A stretch of DNA of 62,122 nt from NCBI RefSeq assembly GCF_003003775.1, contig NZ_PVWJ01000012.1, positions 1 to 62,122 on the forward strand, read 5' to 3'. Below the pieces are notes generated by a model. The model had not been told where the DNA came from. It did not search any database and was given only the letters and a program-made list of their open reading frames with translations. The stretch is from Merismopedia glauca CCAP 1448/3. Its GTDB lineage: Bacteria; Cyanobacteriota; Cyanobacteriia; Cyanobacteriales; CCAP-1448. The position numbers were made by a program, and so were the translations under genes. Below, piece by piece: positions 1 to 7,891 of this stretch (positions are counted from its first letter, which is position 1; each line of letters opens with the position of its first letter).

Positions 1-77
1 TTCTCTTCCCTCCTGCCTCCTGCCCTCTGCCTTCTGCCTTGTCTCAACGATAAATATTCATGCCGACCTACTTAATT

Positions 78-119
78 AACAATCAACAATCAACAATCAA
101 CAATCAACAATCAACAATT
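78..119. repeat. Heptamer tandem repeat (AACAATC)6
   Basis: Six uninterrupted 7-bp units, the last with a T at the end. This matches the short tandemly repeated repetitive (STRR) sequences known from cyanobacterial intergenic DNA. It lies just downstream of the stop of the VOC gene. A second array of the same unit is at 48002-48029. Confidence 0.9.
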
Positions 120-128
120 AGAGATTAG

Positions 129-572
129 TTATTTATGTGCAACAATATCTCCAATTTGAGTCGAGTTATGTTCGCCAAAAATAGCTGATGATTGGGAGTA
201 AAATTTAAATTCTAAAATGTTAGAGAAAGGATCTATTAGAAAAAAGGTACGATGTTCTATAGGTAAATTAGGAAAGCGATGTTTTGGCTGTTGGTAAAAA
301 TTTAAATTGTGAGTTTTTGCTCTGTCTAACATAGTTTCCCAATCGACTAAAGAGTTAAATACTAACCCAAAATGTCGGGGATAAATGCCTTTTTGGGGAT
401 TGATAGGTTCGCGGGTGACATGAGCTACAATTTGATTGCCATAAAAGTTGAATATGACAGCATCTTGACTTTCTCTACCTACCTCAGCCCCCAAACCATC
501 AGCATAAAACTCTTTAGCTTTGCTAATGTCAGTAATGGGAAACGCTAAATGAAAGATTACTTGTTCGTTCAT
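129..572 (-). CDS. VOC family (glyoxalase/dioxygenase-like) protein
   Basis: A single-domain protein of 147 residues with the vicinal oxygen chelate fold. Visible signs are the opening strand FHLAFPITD followed by the helix KAKEFYADGLG, a central RHFGLVF strand carrying a potential metal-ligand His, and the closing PFSNILEFKF strand carrying a potential ligand Glu. The family includes glyoxalases, ring-cleaving dioxygenases and resistance proteins, so the substrate cannot be named. The ATG at 572 is preferred because AAAGG lies about seven bases upstream. An ATG five codons earlier (587) has no ribosome binding site. No operon partner is evident; the upstream neighbour is divergent. Confidence 0.85.
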   Translation of the reverse strand: MNEQVIFHLAFPITDISKAKEFYADGLGAEVGRESQDAVIFNFYGNQIVAHVTREPINPQKGIYPRHFGLVFNSLVDWETMLDRAKTHNLNFYQQPKHRFPNLPIEHRTFFLIDPFSNILEFKFYSQSSAIFGEHNSTQIGDIVAHK

Positions 573-601
573 AAGCTGCCTTTGCATTTACTTTATTTGT
601 G

Positions 602-672
602 GGGAAGAAGGAAGAAGGAAGAAGGAAGAAGGAAAAACAGATATTCAATTTTTATGGGCACAGTAGCTTATT
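602..672. repeat. Dispersed element with GAAGGAA tract (copy 1)
   Basis: A purine tract of GAAGGAA-type units is followed by a conserved tail containing AATTTTTAT, GCAC and GTAG. The same tract plus tail recurs at 18090-18165, in front of the AhpC/TSA-like gene. Here it sits between the VOC gene and the DUF92 gene and ends close to the DUF92 start, so it may form part of that gene's leader. Confidence 0.7.
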
Positions 673-683
673 AATTAGTGATT

Positions 684-1487
684 ATGGAAAACTTAGTAGC
701 TGCGATCGCCTCTACCTCTCTAGATTACTCAAATCCCTGGCTAGTAGCTGTTAGTATCAATACAGTTTTACTAGGATTAGCTTTGGTTTTACCTCGGAAA
801 TTACTCACTACTGCCGGAATTTGGAACGGTTGGTTATTGGGGGTACTAGTTTGGGGAACTTTGGGATGGCAGGGATACGCGGTAGTTCTATTTTACTTCC
901 TGGTAGGTTCTCTAGTTACTAAAATTGGGATGGCTCAAAAAGAAGCCGCCGGAATCGCAGAAAACCGTTCTGGCGCTAGGGGACCAGAAAATGTTTGGGG
1001 TTCGGCTTTAACAGGTACTATTTGCGCTGTAGGAACTTTATTAATTCCTTGGGTTTACTCTTCCAATTCTAACGCAATTCTCCCTTGGTTATTATTGGGA
1101 TATGTAGCTAGTTTTTGCACTAAGTTATCAGATACTTGTGGTAGTGAAGTGGGAAAAGCTTATGGTAAAAGCACCTTTCTTATTACTACTTTACAACCAG
1201 TAGCTAGGGGAACGGAAGGGGCTATTAGTTTAGAAGGTACTTTAGCTGGAATCGTGGGATCTTTGGGTATTGCTTTAGTGGGTTGGAGCGTCGGTTTAAT
1301 CGATCTCTGGGGAATAGTTTGGTGTGTTATAGCTGCTTTAATTGGCACAAATTTAGAAAGTGTGATTGGGGCAACTTTACAAAATAAATATGATTGGCTG
1401 ACTAATGAAGTTGTCAATTTTATCAATACTTTAATAGGAGCGATCGCGGCGATTAGTTTAGCTATAATCACTCAATTAATTAGTTAA
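684..1487 (+). CDS. DUF92 (TIGR00297) membrane protein, VTE6-like phytyl-phosphate kinase candidate
   Basis: A multi-pass membrane protein of 267 residues with about six hydrophobic segments. It belongs to the DUF92/TIGR00297 family; recognisable parts are the loop NRSGARGPENVWGSA, SFCTKLSDTCGSEVGKAYGK and the PVARGTEGAISLEGT motif. The plant member VTE6 phosphorylates phytyl phosphate to the diphosphate for tocopherol synthesis, and cyanobacterial homologues are thought to do the same. That function is inferred from family membership. The ATG at 684 is chosen over an in-frame GTG two codons upstream. The gene stands alone, with a palindromic repeat immediately downstream. Confidence 0.85.
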   Translation: MENLVAAIASTSLDYSNPWLVAVSINTVLLGLALVLPRKLLTTAGIWNGWLLGVLVWGTLGWQGYAVVLFYFLVGSLVTKIGMAQKEAAGIAENRSGARGPENVWGSALTGTICAVGTLLIPWVYSSNSNAILPWLLLGYVASFCTKLSDTCGSEVGKAYGKSTFLITTLQPVARGTEGAISLEGTLAGIVGSLGIALVGWSVGLIDLWGIVWCVIAALIGTNLESVIGATLQNKYDWLTNEVVNFINTLIGAIAAISLAIITQLIS

Positions 1488-1510
1488 CTTCATTATTTTT
1501 GTGGATCGAT

Positions 1511-1610
1511 CCCTCTTGCGAAAGTCCCTGGTGCCCAAAGGCTAGAAGCCTAGGGCTATATAGACAAAGCCCACCTGCGTGGGCTGCTATTAAACCTGCG
1601 TAGGCAGGTT
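1511..1610. repeat. Palindromic repeat cluster at the 3' end of the CHAT gene
   Basis: Contains two hairpins: AGCCCACCTGCGTGGGCT (1568-1585) and AACCTGCGTAGGCAGGTT (1593-1610), preceded by GGCTAGAAGCCTAGGGC. Related hairpin-plus-TAGCTAT-type modules occur at 36463-36600, 44870-44930 and 58563-58705. The second hairpin lies inside the CHAT reading frame and encodes its last six residues. The cluster therefore looks like an insertion into a once longer gene. Confidence 0.8.
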
Positions 1611-4070
1611 AAGGTCGCGTTCGATCCTCAAATCTGTGTCAGAGGCGATCGCTCTCCATTGTGCCTGGGTTACCGGATATTTGCTCATGTAGAAAGATGG
1701 AACAGTCACTTCATGTTGGGGTTTTTCTGAGTCATAGCCTTTTCCTTCTAGCGAACCCATGATAAATGTGCCACCTGGAATTGCTACCATTTCTAGAGAG
1801 ATATCGTTAGGCAGAGTTTCACTGAAGTATTCAGCTTGTTTTGTTTCTCGCTCAATAATTTCCCCAAGAAGGTTAACTTTAACTGTTTCAAACTCAAAGG
1901 ATTCTAGCCCATCACTTCCTTGTCTCAAAGCTTGAACATCTTTAAATTCTCCTCTAGAAGCCAAAGCAGCAATAGCCTTTCTAACGAAATCTTCTCCCTC
2001 TCGATCCTGATTTCTTTGGGCTGCTGCTAAAGCCAAATCCAATCTCTTCAAAGGGTCTTGATTGGGTTCAATCCAACGCCAATAAGGACTCAATGAAGCT
2101 GTAATTCTAGCACTCCGACAGATTGCATCTGAAGTATTTTCATGGTCATAACCCCATTCAAGAAACAAGATTAAATTTGAGTTTTCTTGCAGAAGCAACT
2201 CCTGCCCTTTTTTATTATTTCCACTGCCAAAAAGCTGGAGAACTGTGTCACAAAACTTACTATAATAAAAATCCAAAACTAGAGGAGCAAGATAGTCAAT
2301 TCTTCTTCCTTCCTGCAATTTACTTTGTGCGTAAGTACGAGCAGGTTCGGGTAAAGTTACTCTCCAATCGTCAGCAGTAGTAGACTTTTCTGCCATAGAA
2401 AACTTGAGCAATTCCATCAAAGCTTTGTGACCACTTCTACCCTTAATATCCCTAACTAGATCGAGGCTCAACCCACTTGGAAAGAAAGCCAAAAAAGGAA
2501 ATATATCTTGAGCTTCAACTGATAGCTTCCTGAACGAAAGCTCCAAAGTTATCCGCAGACTTCTTTCTTTTCTTTCTTCATAAGAATAAGCATCGAGAAT
2601 GTCTAATGGTTCAATGTTCAAGTCTTCACACAGCATCTTCAGAGTACATTGATTTTCTGCCATATAAGATGCTGCTAATTTAATAGGTAAGGGATAGCCA
2701 TCGAGAAACTTCACCAGAAGATTAAAATCTGACACTAAATCAGCATTACCCCATTGCGATTGTGGTGGAGCATACTTTTTAAATATCTCTCTTGTTTCTG
2801 ATGCTCCCATGCTGCAAACTTCTTCTTGATGGCAATAAAGAATATCTCTGACTAGAGAATCACGAGAAGTTAACAACAGTTTTAAATTAGGACATTGTTC
2901 TAAAAGCGAGTTTAACAGTTCAATTAGTTCATTGGATTCTTTCTCAATCAACTTATCCAAATCATCTAGAATCAAAAACATTCGACTATTTTTTAACTCT
3001 TTTTCTAAAGCAAAACTCCTTAATTCAAGACTCTGTTTAACTTTGGTAATCAGCGTTTCGACAGAATCAGTATCGCGCAAACGAATAAACCAAACTCCAT
3101 TTTTATAGCGCGATCTTTCATGTAACCACCTAGCAATGGCATAAGCTAAATCAGTTTTTCCTATTCCTCCCATACCATGAAGAGCAATACAACGTCGATC
3201 TGACTCTACCAGCACTTTAATTACTTGATGTATTTGTTGTGTGCGTCCGACAAACTTTGGATCGTCACGGGGAATATTTGTATTTGACCACTGGGGATAG
3301 ATAACCTGGTGTGAGTCAGTTGGTTCTATAATTAGCGATAGATTGTGAGCAGCTTGGGGTAACAATTCAAATTTGAAAGCTTCATCAAAATTAACTCCTA
3401 GCTGCAAAGTCTGAGAGTTAAAAAGCGTTTTCAAATTATCATCAAGTTTAACTGCATTACGACTCGATAGAAAACTATTGGCAACTGAATCTTGATTGAA
3501 TAATGCTTGATAAAGTCGTCGAGAAAAACATCGGGCTGCAACATCTAGAATTTTATCTTCAGCGTTAACCGCAATTACATGAGGTACTCTTGCTTTTACA
3601 AAAGCTTGAGCCAACTTTTCTGAATGACAGGCATTTAATAATGCTAATTGACAAGGTGGTTGTTGATGATTTGATAAGGCAATTTCTAGTTCTTCTTCAC
3701 TAAAATAACGACTAATTCCTACCTCATCTTCTAACATTAGGGCTGTACTATTCCCATCTCTCATCCCATGACCAATAAAATGAATAATCAGTGGTTTAAC
3801 GCGGCTAGATAACACATCTTGTAGAGTTTGTGATGTGGCTACTTTCACCACTATTTCCACTGCTATAGGATGAGATATATTCTCTAATACTAAAGCGATC
3901 GCATCAATTTCTTTCTGGATCGATAAATTTTCTACTGGTGATAAATCTTCATTGAGCAAAGGGGCTGAAAACAAGATCAGAATTTGATTGCTGAAGGAAT
4001 TATCTTGTTCGCGAACTTTTTCAACCCCTGGACTCAGGGGAACTTTGATTGCTACTTCCGAGACAGCCAT
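1590..4070 (-). CDS. CHAT caspase-like protease fused to NB-ARC-type NTPase and a truncated FGE-sulfatase domain
   Basis: A protein of 826 residues with three parts. The N-terminal CHAT domain (about 25-205) has the expected catalytic pair: His101 in HFIGHG and Cys148 in LLNACHS. A STAND/NB-ARC-like NTPase follows (about 270-560), opening with FVGR and carrying Walker A GMGGIGKT (299-306) and Walker B LILDDLD. After a helical region, residues about 760-826 begin a formylglycine-generating-enzyme-like domain (AIPGGTFIMGS, then YPVTQAQW). This domain breaks off about 60 residues in, where a complete FGE domain would need roughly 200. The last six residues, NLPTQV, are encoded by a repeat hairpin. 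The start overlaps the upstream small gene by 19 bp, implying translational coupling. The likely role is regulated proteolysis in a biological conflict or cell-death pathway; loss of the C-terminal domain may have altered or disabled it. Confidence 0.85.
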   Translation of the reverse strand: MAVSEVAIKVPLSPGVEKVREQDNSFSNQILILFSAPLLNEDLSPVENLSIQKEIDAIALVLENISHPIAVEIVVKVATSQTLQDVLSSRVKPLIIHFIGHGMRDGNSTALMLEDEVGISRYFSEEELEIALSNHQQPPCQLALLNACHSEKLAQAFVKARVPHVIAVNAEDKILDVAARCFSRRLYQALFNQDSVANSFLSSRNAVKLDDNLKTLFNSQTLQLGVNFDEAFKFELLPQAAHNLSLIIEPTDSHQVIYPQWSNTNIPRDDPKFVGRTQQIHQVIKVLVESDRRCIALHGMGGIGKTDLAYAIARWLHERSRYKNGVWFIRLRDTDSVETLITKVKQSLELRSFALEKELKNSRMFLILDDLDKLIEKESNELIELLNSLLEQCPNLKLLLTSRDSLVRDILYCHQEEVCSMGASETREIFKKYAPPQSQWGNADLVSDFNLLVKFLDGYPLPIKLAASYMAENQCTLKMLCEDLNIEPLDILDAYSYEERKERSLRITLELSFRKLSVEAQDIFPFLAFFPSGLSLDLVRDIKGRSGHKALMELLKFSMAEKSTTADDWRVTLPEPARTYAQSKLQEGRRIDYLAPLVLDFYYSKFCDTVLQLFGSGNNKKGQELLLQENSNLILFLEWGYDHENTSDAICRSARITASLSPYWRWIEPNQDPLKRLDLALAAAQRNQDREGEDFVRKAIAALASRGEFKDVQALRQGSDGLESFEFETVKVNLLGEIIERETKQAEYFSETLPNDISLEMVAIPGGTFIMGSLEGKGYDSEKPQHEVTVPSFYMSKYPVTQAQWRAIASDTDLRIERDLNLPTQV

Positions 4071-4405
4071 TCCTCTATTTCCTCATCAGTAGCCTTACTA
4101 AGATCTAGGGGAGGACGTTTTGGATGTTCTAGCCTACCTTTTGGCTCTATTCCCTTTGAGCGAAGTTCTTTTCGCCAATTCTTAATCACCTGAGCAAGTT
4201 TAATACCACGCTCTATTAAGTCGATTGCTGCGACTACCCCTCCAAGTACCGTAGCGATGAAAACTACATCATCTGCACCTACCACGCGGGTGGTTGATTT
4301 CTGGACTGTAATTCCATTCATTTGCAGTGATGTTTCCAAATACTCTATTTCATCTGCGGGGATTTCCGATGAGATGGCTATACTACAAATAGGAACTTCA
4401 CTCAT
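4052..4405 (-). CDS. Small EACC1-like (effector-associated constant component) protein
   Basis: 117 residues. An N-terminal beta-alpha segment (SIAISSEIPADEIEYLETSL) is followed by a glycine-containing hydrophobic helix (FIATVLGGVVAAIDLIERG), a basic stretch and a charged tail. This architecture resembles the small effector-associated constant component proteins that accompany NTPase conflict effectors, but the match is by pattern only. The ATG at 4405 has a GGGGGTAGAG-type leader; an in-frame TTG lies four codons upstream. Its 3' end overlaps the CHAT-NTPase gene, which strongly suggests the two work together. The region between it and 4642 holds the divergent promoters. Confidence 0.6.
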   Translation of the reverse strand: MSEVPICSIAISSEIPADEIEYLETSLQMNGITVQKSTTRVVGADDVVFIATVLGGVVAAIDLIERGIKLAQVIKNWRKELRSKGIEPKGRLEHPKRPPLDLSKATDEEIEEWLSRK

Positions 4406-4641
4406 CTCTACCCCCAAAATAGTTTTTTTGACTCAACGCTTTAATAATTTTATTAAACCACTCTTATCTTAGCCATTGCATGGCTAAGAATCTCGGTTTA
4501 AGAGCTTTTTCTTAATCATCCAAGCTCAGCCGCCATTTTCTACAACGATCGCTGAGAATTGTTTTTTTGAGCTAAACTCTGGAATTGAGAATGTGAAGAC
4601 AAACTACCACGATCCAAGACTTGGATAAAGAGGTTAATTAG

Positions 4642-5475
4642 ATGGAAACATTGCCAACTCTAACCCGCCTGCATAATCCTTGGATGCCTTTGCCCTTAAG
4701 AGTTCTGATCCTGATTGGCTGTGTATTACTCTTGTTAGTAGGTATAGTCCTGTATTTCTTTCCAGAAACAGCAGTTGACTATTGGGTCTGGTCAACCAAA
4801 CCGTCGAAAACTCGGTTACTTGGGGCAATTTATCTCAGCTCCCTGGCTCCAATGGCTATAGCTACTTGGATTAATCGCTGGTCACCTGTCAGATTAGTTG
4901 TATCGATGTTGTGCGTCTTTACGATCGTTATTTCTGTCGTCTCTGGGTTGAATGTATCTCAAATGATTCCTCGGAAAGCGACAGGAATTTGGTTTGGTCT
5001 TTACCTAGCTGAGAGTTTGGGAACAGCATACTATCTTTGGCGATACAGAAGAGAACCTCCAGCGATGACAATCTCTTTATCTCCTCGATGGGTAAGCTAT
5101 TTACGCTTGCAAGCCATAGTTTTAGGGCTGTATGGCTTAGGTTTGTTAATTGTGCCAACTTTATGCACCAGCTTTTGGCCCTGGGAAATTCGTGCTTTTC
5201 ACGGTCAGGTCTACAGTTCGATTTTTCTAGCGGGTGCGACTGGAACTTGGCTACTAGCTACTGCCACCTCTGCAATGGAACTTTTTACACTAGGATTAAC
5301 TCAATTTTTATTTGGGTCGTTGCAGATTATTGGTTTAATCATTGTTAGCAATTCTTTTGGAGTGGTGCGCTGGTCAAATGCAACTACTTGGCTGTGGATT
5401 GGTGCTTTGGGATGGCTGGGCTTGGTTGGAGTTGGGATGATGTGGGAATCCTGGAAAAAGCGTCGATATAAGTAA
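4642..5475 (+). CDS. Multi-pass membrane protein made of two similar halves, function unknown
   Basis: 277 residues with about eight hydrophobic helices and a basic C-terminus (SWKKRRYK). The first half (from about residue 17) and second half (from about 152) share a layout. Each opens with LR-x-hydrophobic helix ending in a P-containing loop (YFFPET / IVPTLC), then a W-rich loop, then a helix beginning with I(Y/F)L. This suggests an old internal duplication. No family was recognised and no catalytic residue stands out. It is divergent from the EACC1-like gene and 37 bp upstream of the PhzF-like gene on the same strand, so the two could be cotranscribed. Confidence 0.75.
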   Translation: METLPTLTRLHNPWMPLPLRVLILIGCVLLLLVGIVLYFFPETAVDYWVWSTKPSKTRLLGAIYLSSLAPMAIATWINRWSPVRLVVSMLCVFTIVISVVSGLNVSQMIPRKATGIWFGLYLAESLGTAYYLWRYRREPPAMTISLSPRWVSYLRLQAIVLGLYGLGLLIVPTLCTSFWPWEIRAFHGQVYSSIFLAGATGTWLLATATSAMELFTLGLTQFLFGSLQIIGLIIVSNSFGVVRWSNATTWLWIGALGWLGLVGVGMMWESWKKRRYK

Positions 5476-5512
5476 ATTGAGCTATATTTCACTTATTAGC
5501 TAAACTAGAACT

Positions 5513-6322
5513 ATGGGGCAAAAAATCTCTCAAGTCAACGCTTTTACGAACCTTCCGTTCGCTGGAAATCCTGCGGGTGTATGTATTTTAAGCGCACCTC
5601 AGCTATCGGAATGGATGCAAAAAATTGCGGCTGAGATGAATCTATCGGAAACAGCTTTTCTAATCAAACAGGAAGATGGATATTATCTCAGGTGGTTTAC
5701 ACCGACTACTGAAGTTCCTTTGTGCGGACACGCAACTTTAGCCAGCGCTCATGTATTGTGGTCAGAGGGGCATCTTTTACCAACACAAGCAGCCAATTTT
5801 TATACCCAAAGCGGGCTATTAATTGCTAAAAAACAGGGTGAATGGATTCAATTAGATTTTCCAGTCAATCATTCTCAAGCAATTGAACCTTTCCCAGAAT
5901 TATCTCAGGCTTTGGGTGTCCCAATTAAATTAGCCATGCAGAATTCTTTAGGCTATTTGGTTGAGGTAGAAAGTGAGGATCTGGTGAGGAAAATGCAACC
6001 AAATTTTGAGCTAATTAAAGCTTTACCAGTAGCTAATATCATCGTTACTAGCTTAGCTCATTTAGGTTCAGAATATGACTTTGTTTCGCGATTTTTTGCC
6101 CCTGGATTGGGAATCAACGAAGATCCCGTGACGGGTGCAGCGCACTGTTGTTTGGCTCCATTTTGGCATACACGCTTACAGAAAAAGGAATTTGTTGCCT
6201 ACCAAGCTTCATCTCGCGGTGGTGTCGTCAAAGTTAGCTATGATGGGGACGAGTCGCTGAGCGCCAGCGATCGCGTTTTCCTTTCTGGACAAGCTGTTAC
6301 TATTGGGTGTATTCAAAAGTAG
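5513..6322 (+). CDS. PhzF family isomerase-like protein
   Basis: 269 residues, the usual length for the PhzF/diaminopimelate-epimerase fold family. Diagnostic stretches are VNAFTNLPFAGNPAGVC, the catalytic-glutamate segment MNLSETAFL (Glu46), PTTEVPLCGHATLA in the first half and DPVTGAAHCCLAP in the second. PhzF itself isomerises a dihydro-hydroxyanthranilate in phenazine synthesis. Most members, this one included, lie outside phenazine clusters and have unknown substrates. No phenazine genes are nearby. The ATG at 5513 has only a weak ribosome binding site. Confidence 0.9.
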   Translation: MGQKISQVNAFTNLPFAGNPAGVCILSAPQLSEWMQKIAAEMNLSETAFLIKQEDGYYLRWFTPTTEVPLCGHATLASAHVLWSEGHLLPTQAANFYTQSGLLIAKKQGEWIQLDFPVNHSQAIEPFPELSQALGVPIKLAMQNSLGYLVEVESEDLVRKMQPNFELIKALPVANIIVTSLAHLGSEYDFVSRFFAPGLGINEDPVTGAAHCCLAPFWHTRLQKKEFVAYQASSRGGVVKVSYDGDESLSASDRVFLSGQAVTIGCIQK

Positions 6323-6393
6323 CTGCTGGTGAGCGATCGCTATAGGGTCAAACCCTCTCCGTGTCCCCGTATCAGTCTCAACTACCAAGCTTA

Positions 6394-7362
6394 TTATTGT
6401 CTAGCCACACGAGATGGGGACCACATAGTTAAGTTAAAGGGAACTGTTTGACCAAAGTTGTGATTATCTTCATATTTATGCACCTCGACGTGCAAATGAG
6501 GACCGCTACTCCAACCGGAATTACCGCTAAAACCGATCAGTTGTCCACCTCGAATGCGATCGCCTACCTTGATATTAATCGATGAAGTAAAACCTTGTTT
6601 GAGATGCAAGTAAGCGGAACGATAACCGCCATCATGCTCAATCCAAACATAATTAAACTTAGTCATATTTTCTCGCCCTCCTCCAGTATCGGGAAAGCGG
6701 TCTTCAATTCCGACTACAGTTCCAGAACGCATGGCAAATACTGGTGTGCCAATTGCCGCCGCAATATCCCTAGCATAACTCATTCTACCTCTATGAGTAG
6801 TCCCATTGTATGATTGGGACATGGGGCGGTAGTGATTAAATGGGTACAGAAATCCATTTAATGGATTACTTTCTGTCGGTTGTAAATTAGCTGCTAAAGA
6901 AGTACTATCTAAACTACTAATATTGACTTGATTAATCTCATTTCTAGGCGGCGAATTATCTAAAGGCTTATTATTAGGTAAATAATTGATATTAGAGCGA
7001 GATGATTCTTGATTAGGCTGAGATTTATTGATACTTTGAATTTGAGCATGACGCGGAATAGAGCTAAACTGGGCTACAGCTACTTGGGGAACTGTGCTAG
7101 CAAAAGCTCCTAATGAAACCAAAAATGTGGCTGTTAAATTTTGCCGATATTGCGTATTTAAAGCTTGTTCTAATTGGCGATTAGTGATGATTCCTTCAGA
7201 GATCAGAACATCACCTAGTTTTTTACCCGTTTGATTTTGAGATAAAAGAGCTTGCTGAAGTTGCTCTTCAGAAATAAGGTTTTTCCTCAGCAGGACTTCG
7301 CCAATTCTAACCTTTTTGGGATGAGTAGCTTTTCTAAGTTTAAATAACCGATTGCTGATCAT
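6394..7362 (-). CDS. M23 (LytM-type) metallopeptidase with N-terminal MshEN-like domain
   Basis: 322 residues. Residues about 17-75 form two helix-turn units (RIGEVLLRKNLISEEQL and KLGDVLISEGIITNRQL), the pattern of the MshEN/type II secretion ATPase N-terminal domain, which in other proteins can bind c-di-GMP. A hydrophobic segment (about 77-97) likely anchors or exports the protein. After a low-complexity Asn/Ser/Pro linker comes the M23 domain with HRGRMSYARD (first zinc ligands, with an unusual spacing), YLHLKQG and the GPHLHVEV motif. M23 enzymes cut peptidoglycan cross-links, so the likely role is envelope remodelling, perhaps controlled through the N-terminal domain. It is convergent with the PhzF-like gene. 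Confidence 0.88.
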   Translation of the reverse strand: MISNRLFKLRKATHPKKVRIGEVLLRKNLISEEQLQQALLSQNQTGKKLGDVLISEGIITNRQLEQALNTQYRQNLTATFLVSLGAFASTVPQVAVAQFSSIPRHAQIQSINKSQPNQESSRSNINYLPNNKPLDNSPPRNEINQVNISSLDSTSLAANLQPTESNPLNGFLYPFNHYRPMSQSYNGTTHRGRMSYARDIAAAIGTPVFAMRSGTVVGIEDRFPDTGGGRENMTKFNYVWIEHDGGYRSAYLHLKQGFTSSINIKVGDRIRGGQLIGFSGNSGWSSGPHLHVEVHKYEDNHNFGQTVPFNLTMWSPSRVARQ

Positions 7363-7631
7363 ATAACTGAGAGGTTTTAAAATAACGATCTAGATTTCTT
7401 GGAAACAAGGGTGTATTTTTACAATCGAGATCAATCATTCTGAATTTAATTAATAATCAGATCGGGATTGGCTCGAAATAACAACTAACAATAATATCTA
7501 CAACCACAGTTTGCCCTAAAAACTAGCTGAGTTAACCAAATAAAAAATATTGTGCCTTTTTTATAACTCTTGCCCTAGAAAAATGCTTAAAAGGGATTTA
7601 ATATTTCAAGTTTTAAAACTAGTGAAAATAC

Positions 7632-7645
7632 GTAAATAAATTTAC
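7632..7645. promoter_or_regulatory. Possible NtcA-type box upstream of agrE
   Basis: GTAAATAAATTTAC fits the NtcA consensus GTA-N8-TAC. It lies 247 bp before the agrE start within a 529-bp gene-free stretch (7363-7891). No good TAN3T sits 22 bases downstream, unlike the nrt promoter in this window, so support is weak. The rest of the gap holds AT-rich promoter-like DNA and two HIP1 sites but no recognisable gene. Confidence 0.3.
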
Positions 7646-7891
7646 GGATAAATATTAGGAAAAGGTAAGAAGTATGAAAGGATTAAATTCCCCCATACTT
7701 TGCTAAGAGGTTGATTTAATCGTGGCGAAATCCAAGTTGAAGAGCGATCGCTCTGGGCGCTCGATGAGTCATAATAGAAACTAGATCGGCGATCGCTTAG
7801 GTAATTGTCGCAATTCCTACAGAAAGTTAGTCTCAAAAGTAGGTATTTACTAGTACCTAAAGAACCCACCAGATTGAGAAGGCTAGATTTT

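Noticed and set aside
78-119. Possible CRISPR array from regularly spaced short repeats
   Set aside because: Units are 7 bp in direct contact with no spacers; this is an STRR-type simple repeat.
1160-1471. 103-codon frame antisense to the DUF92 gene
   Set aside because: Lies wholly inside a well-supported gene and shows no domain or ribosome binding site.
5513-6322. Phenazine biosynthesis cluster
   Set aside because: Only a PhzF-fold protein is present; none of the other phenazine genes occur nearby.
7632-7645. NtcA control of agrE
   Set aside because: The box matches but there is no properly spaced -10 element and it is far from the gene, so it is listed only as a weak site.
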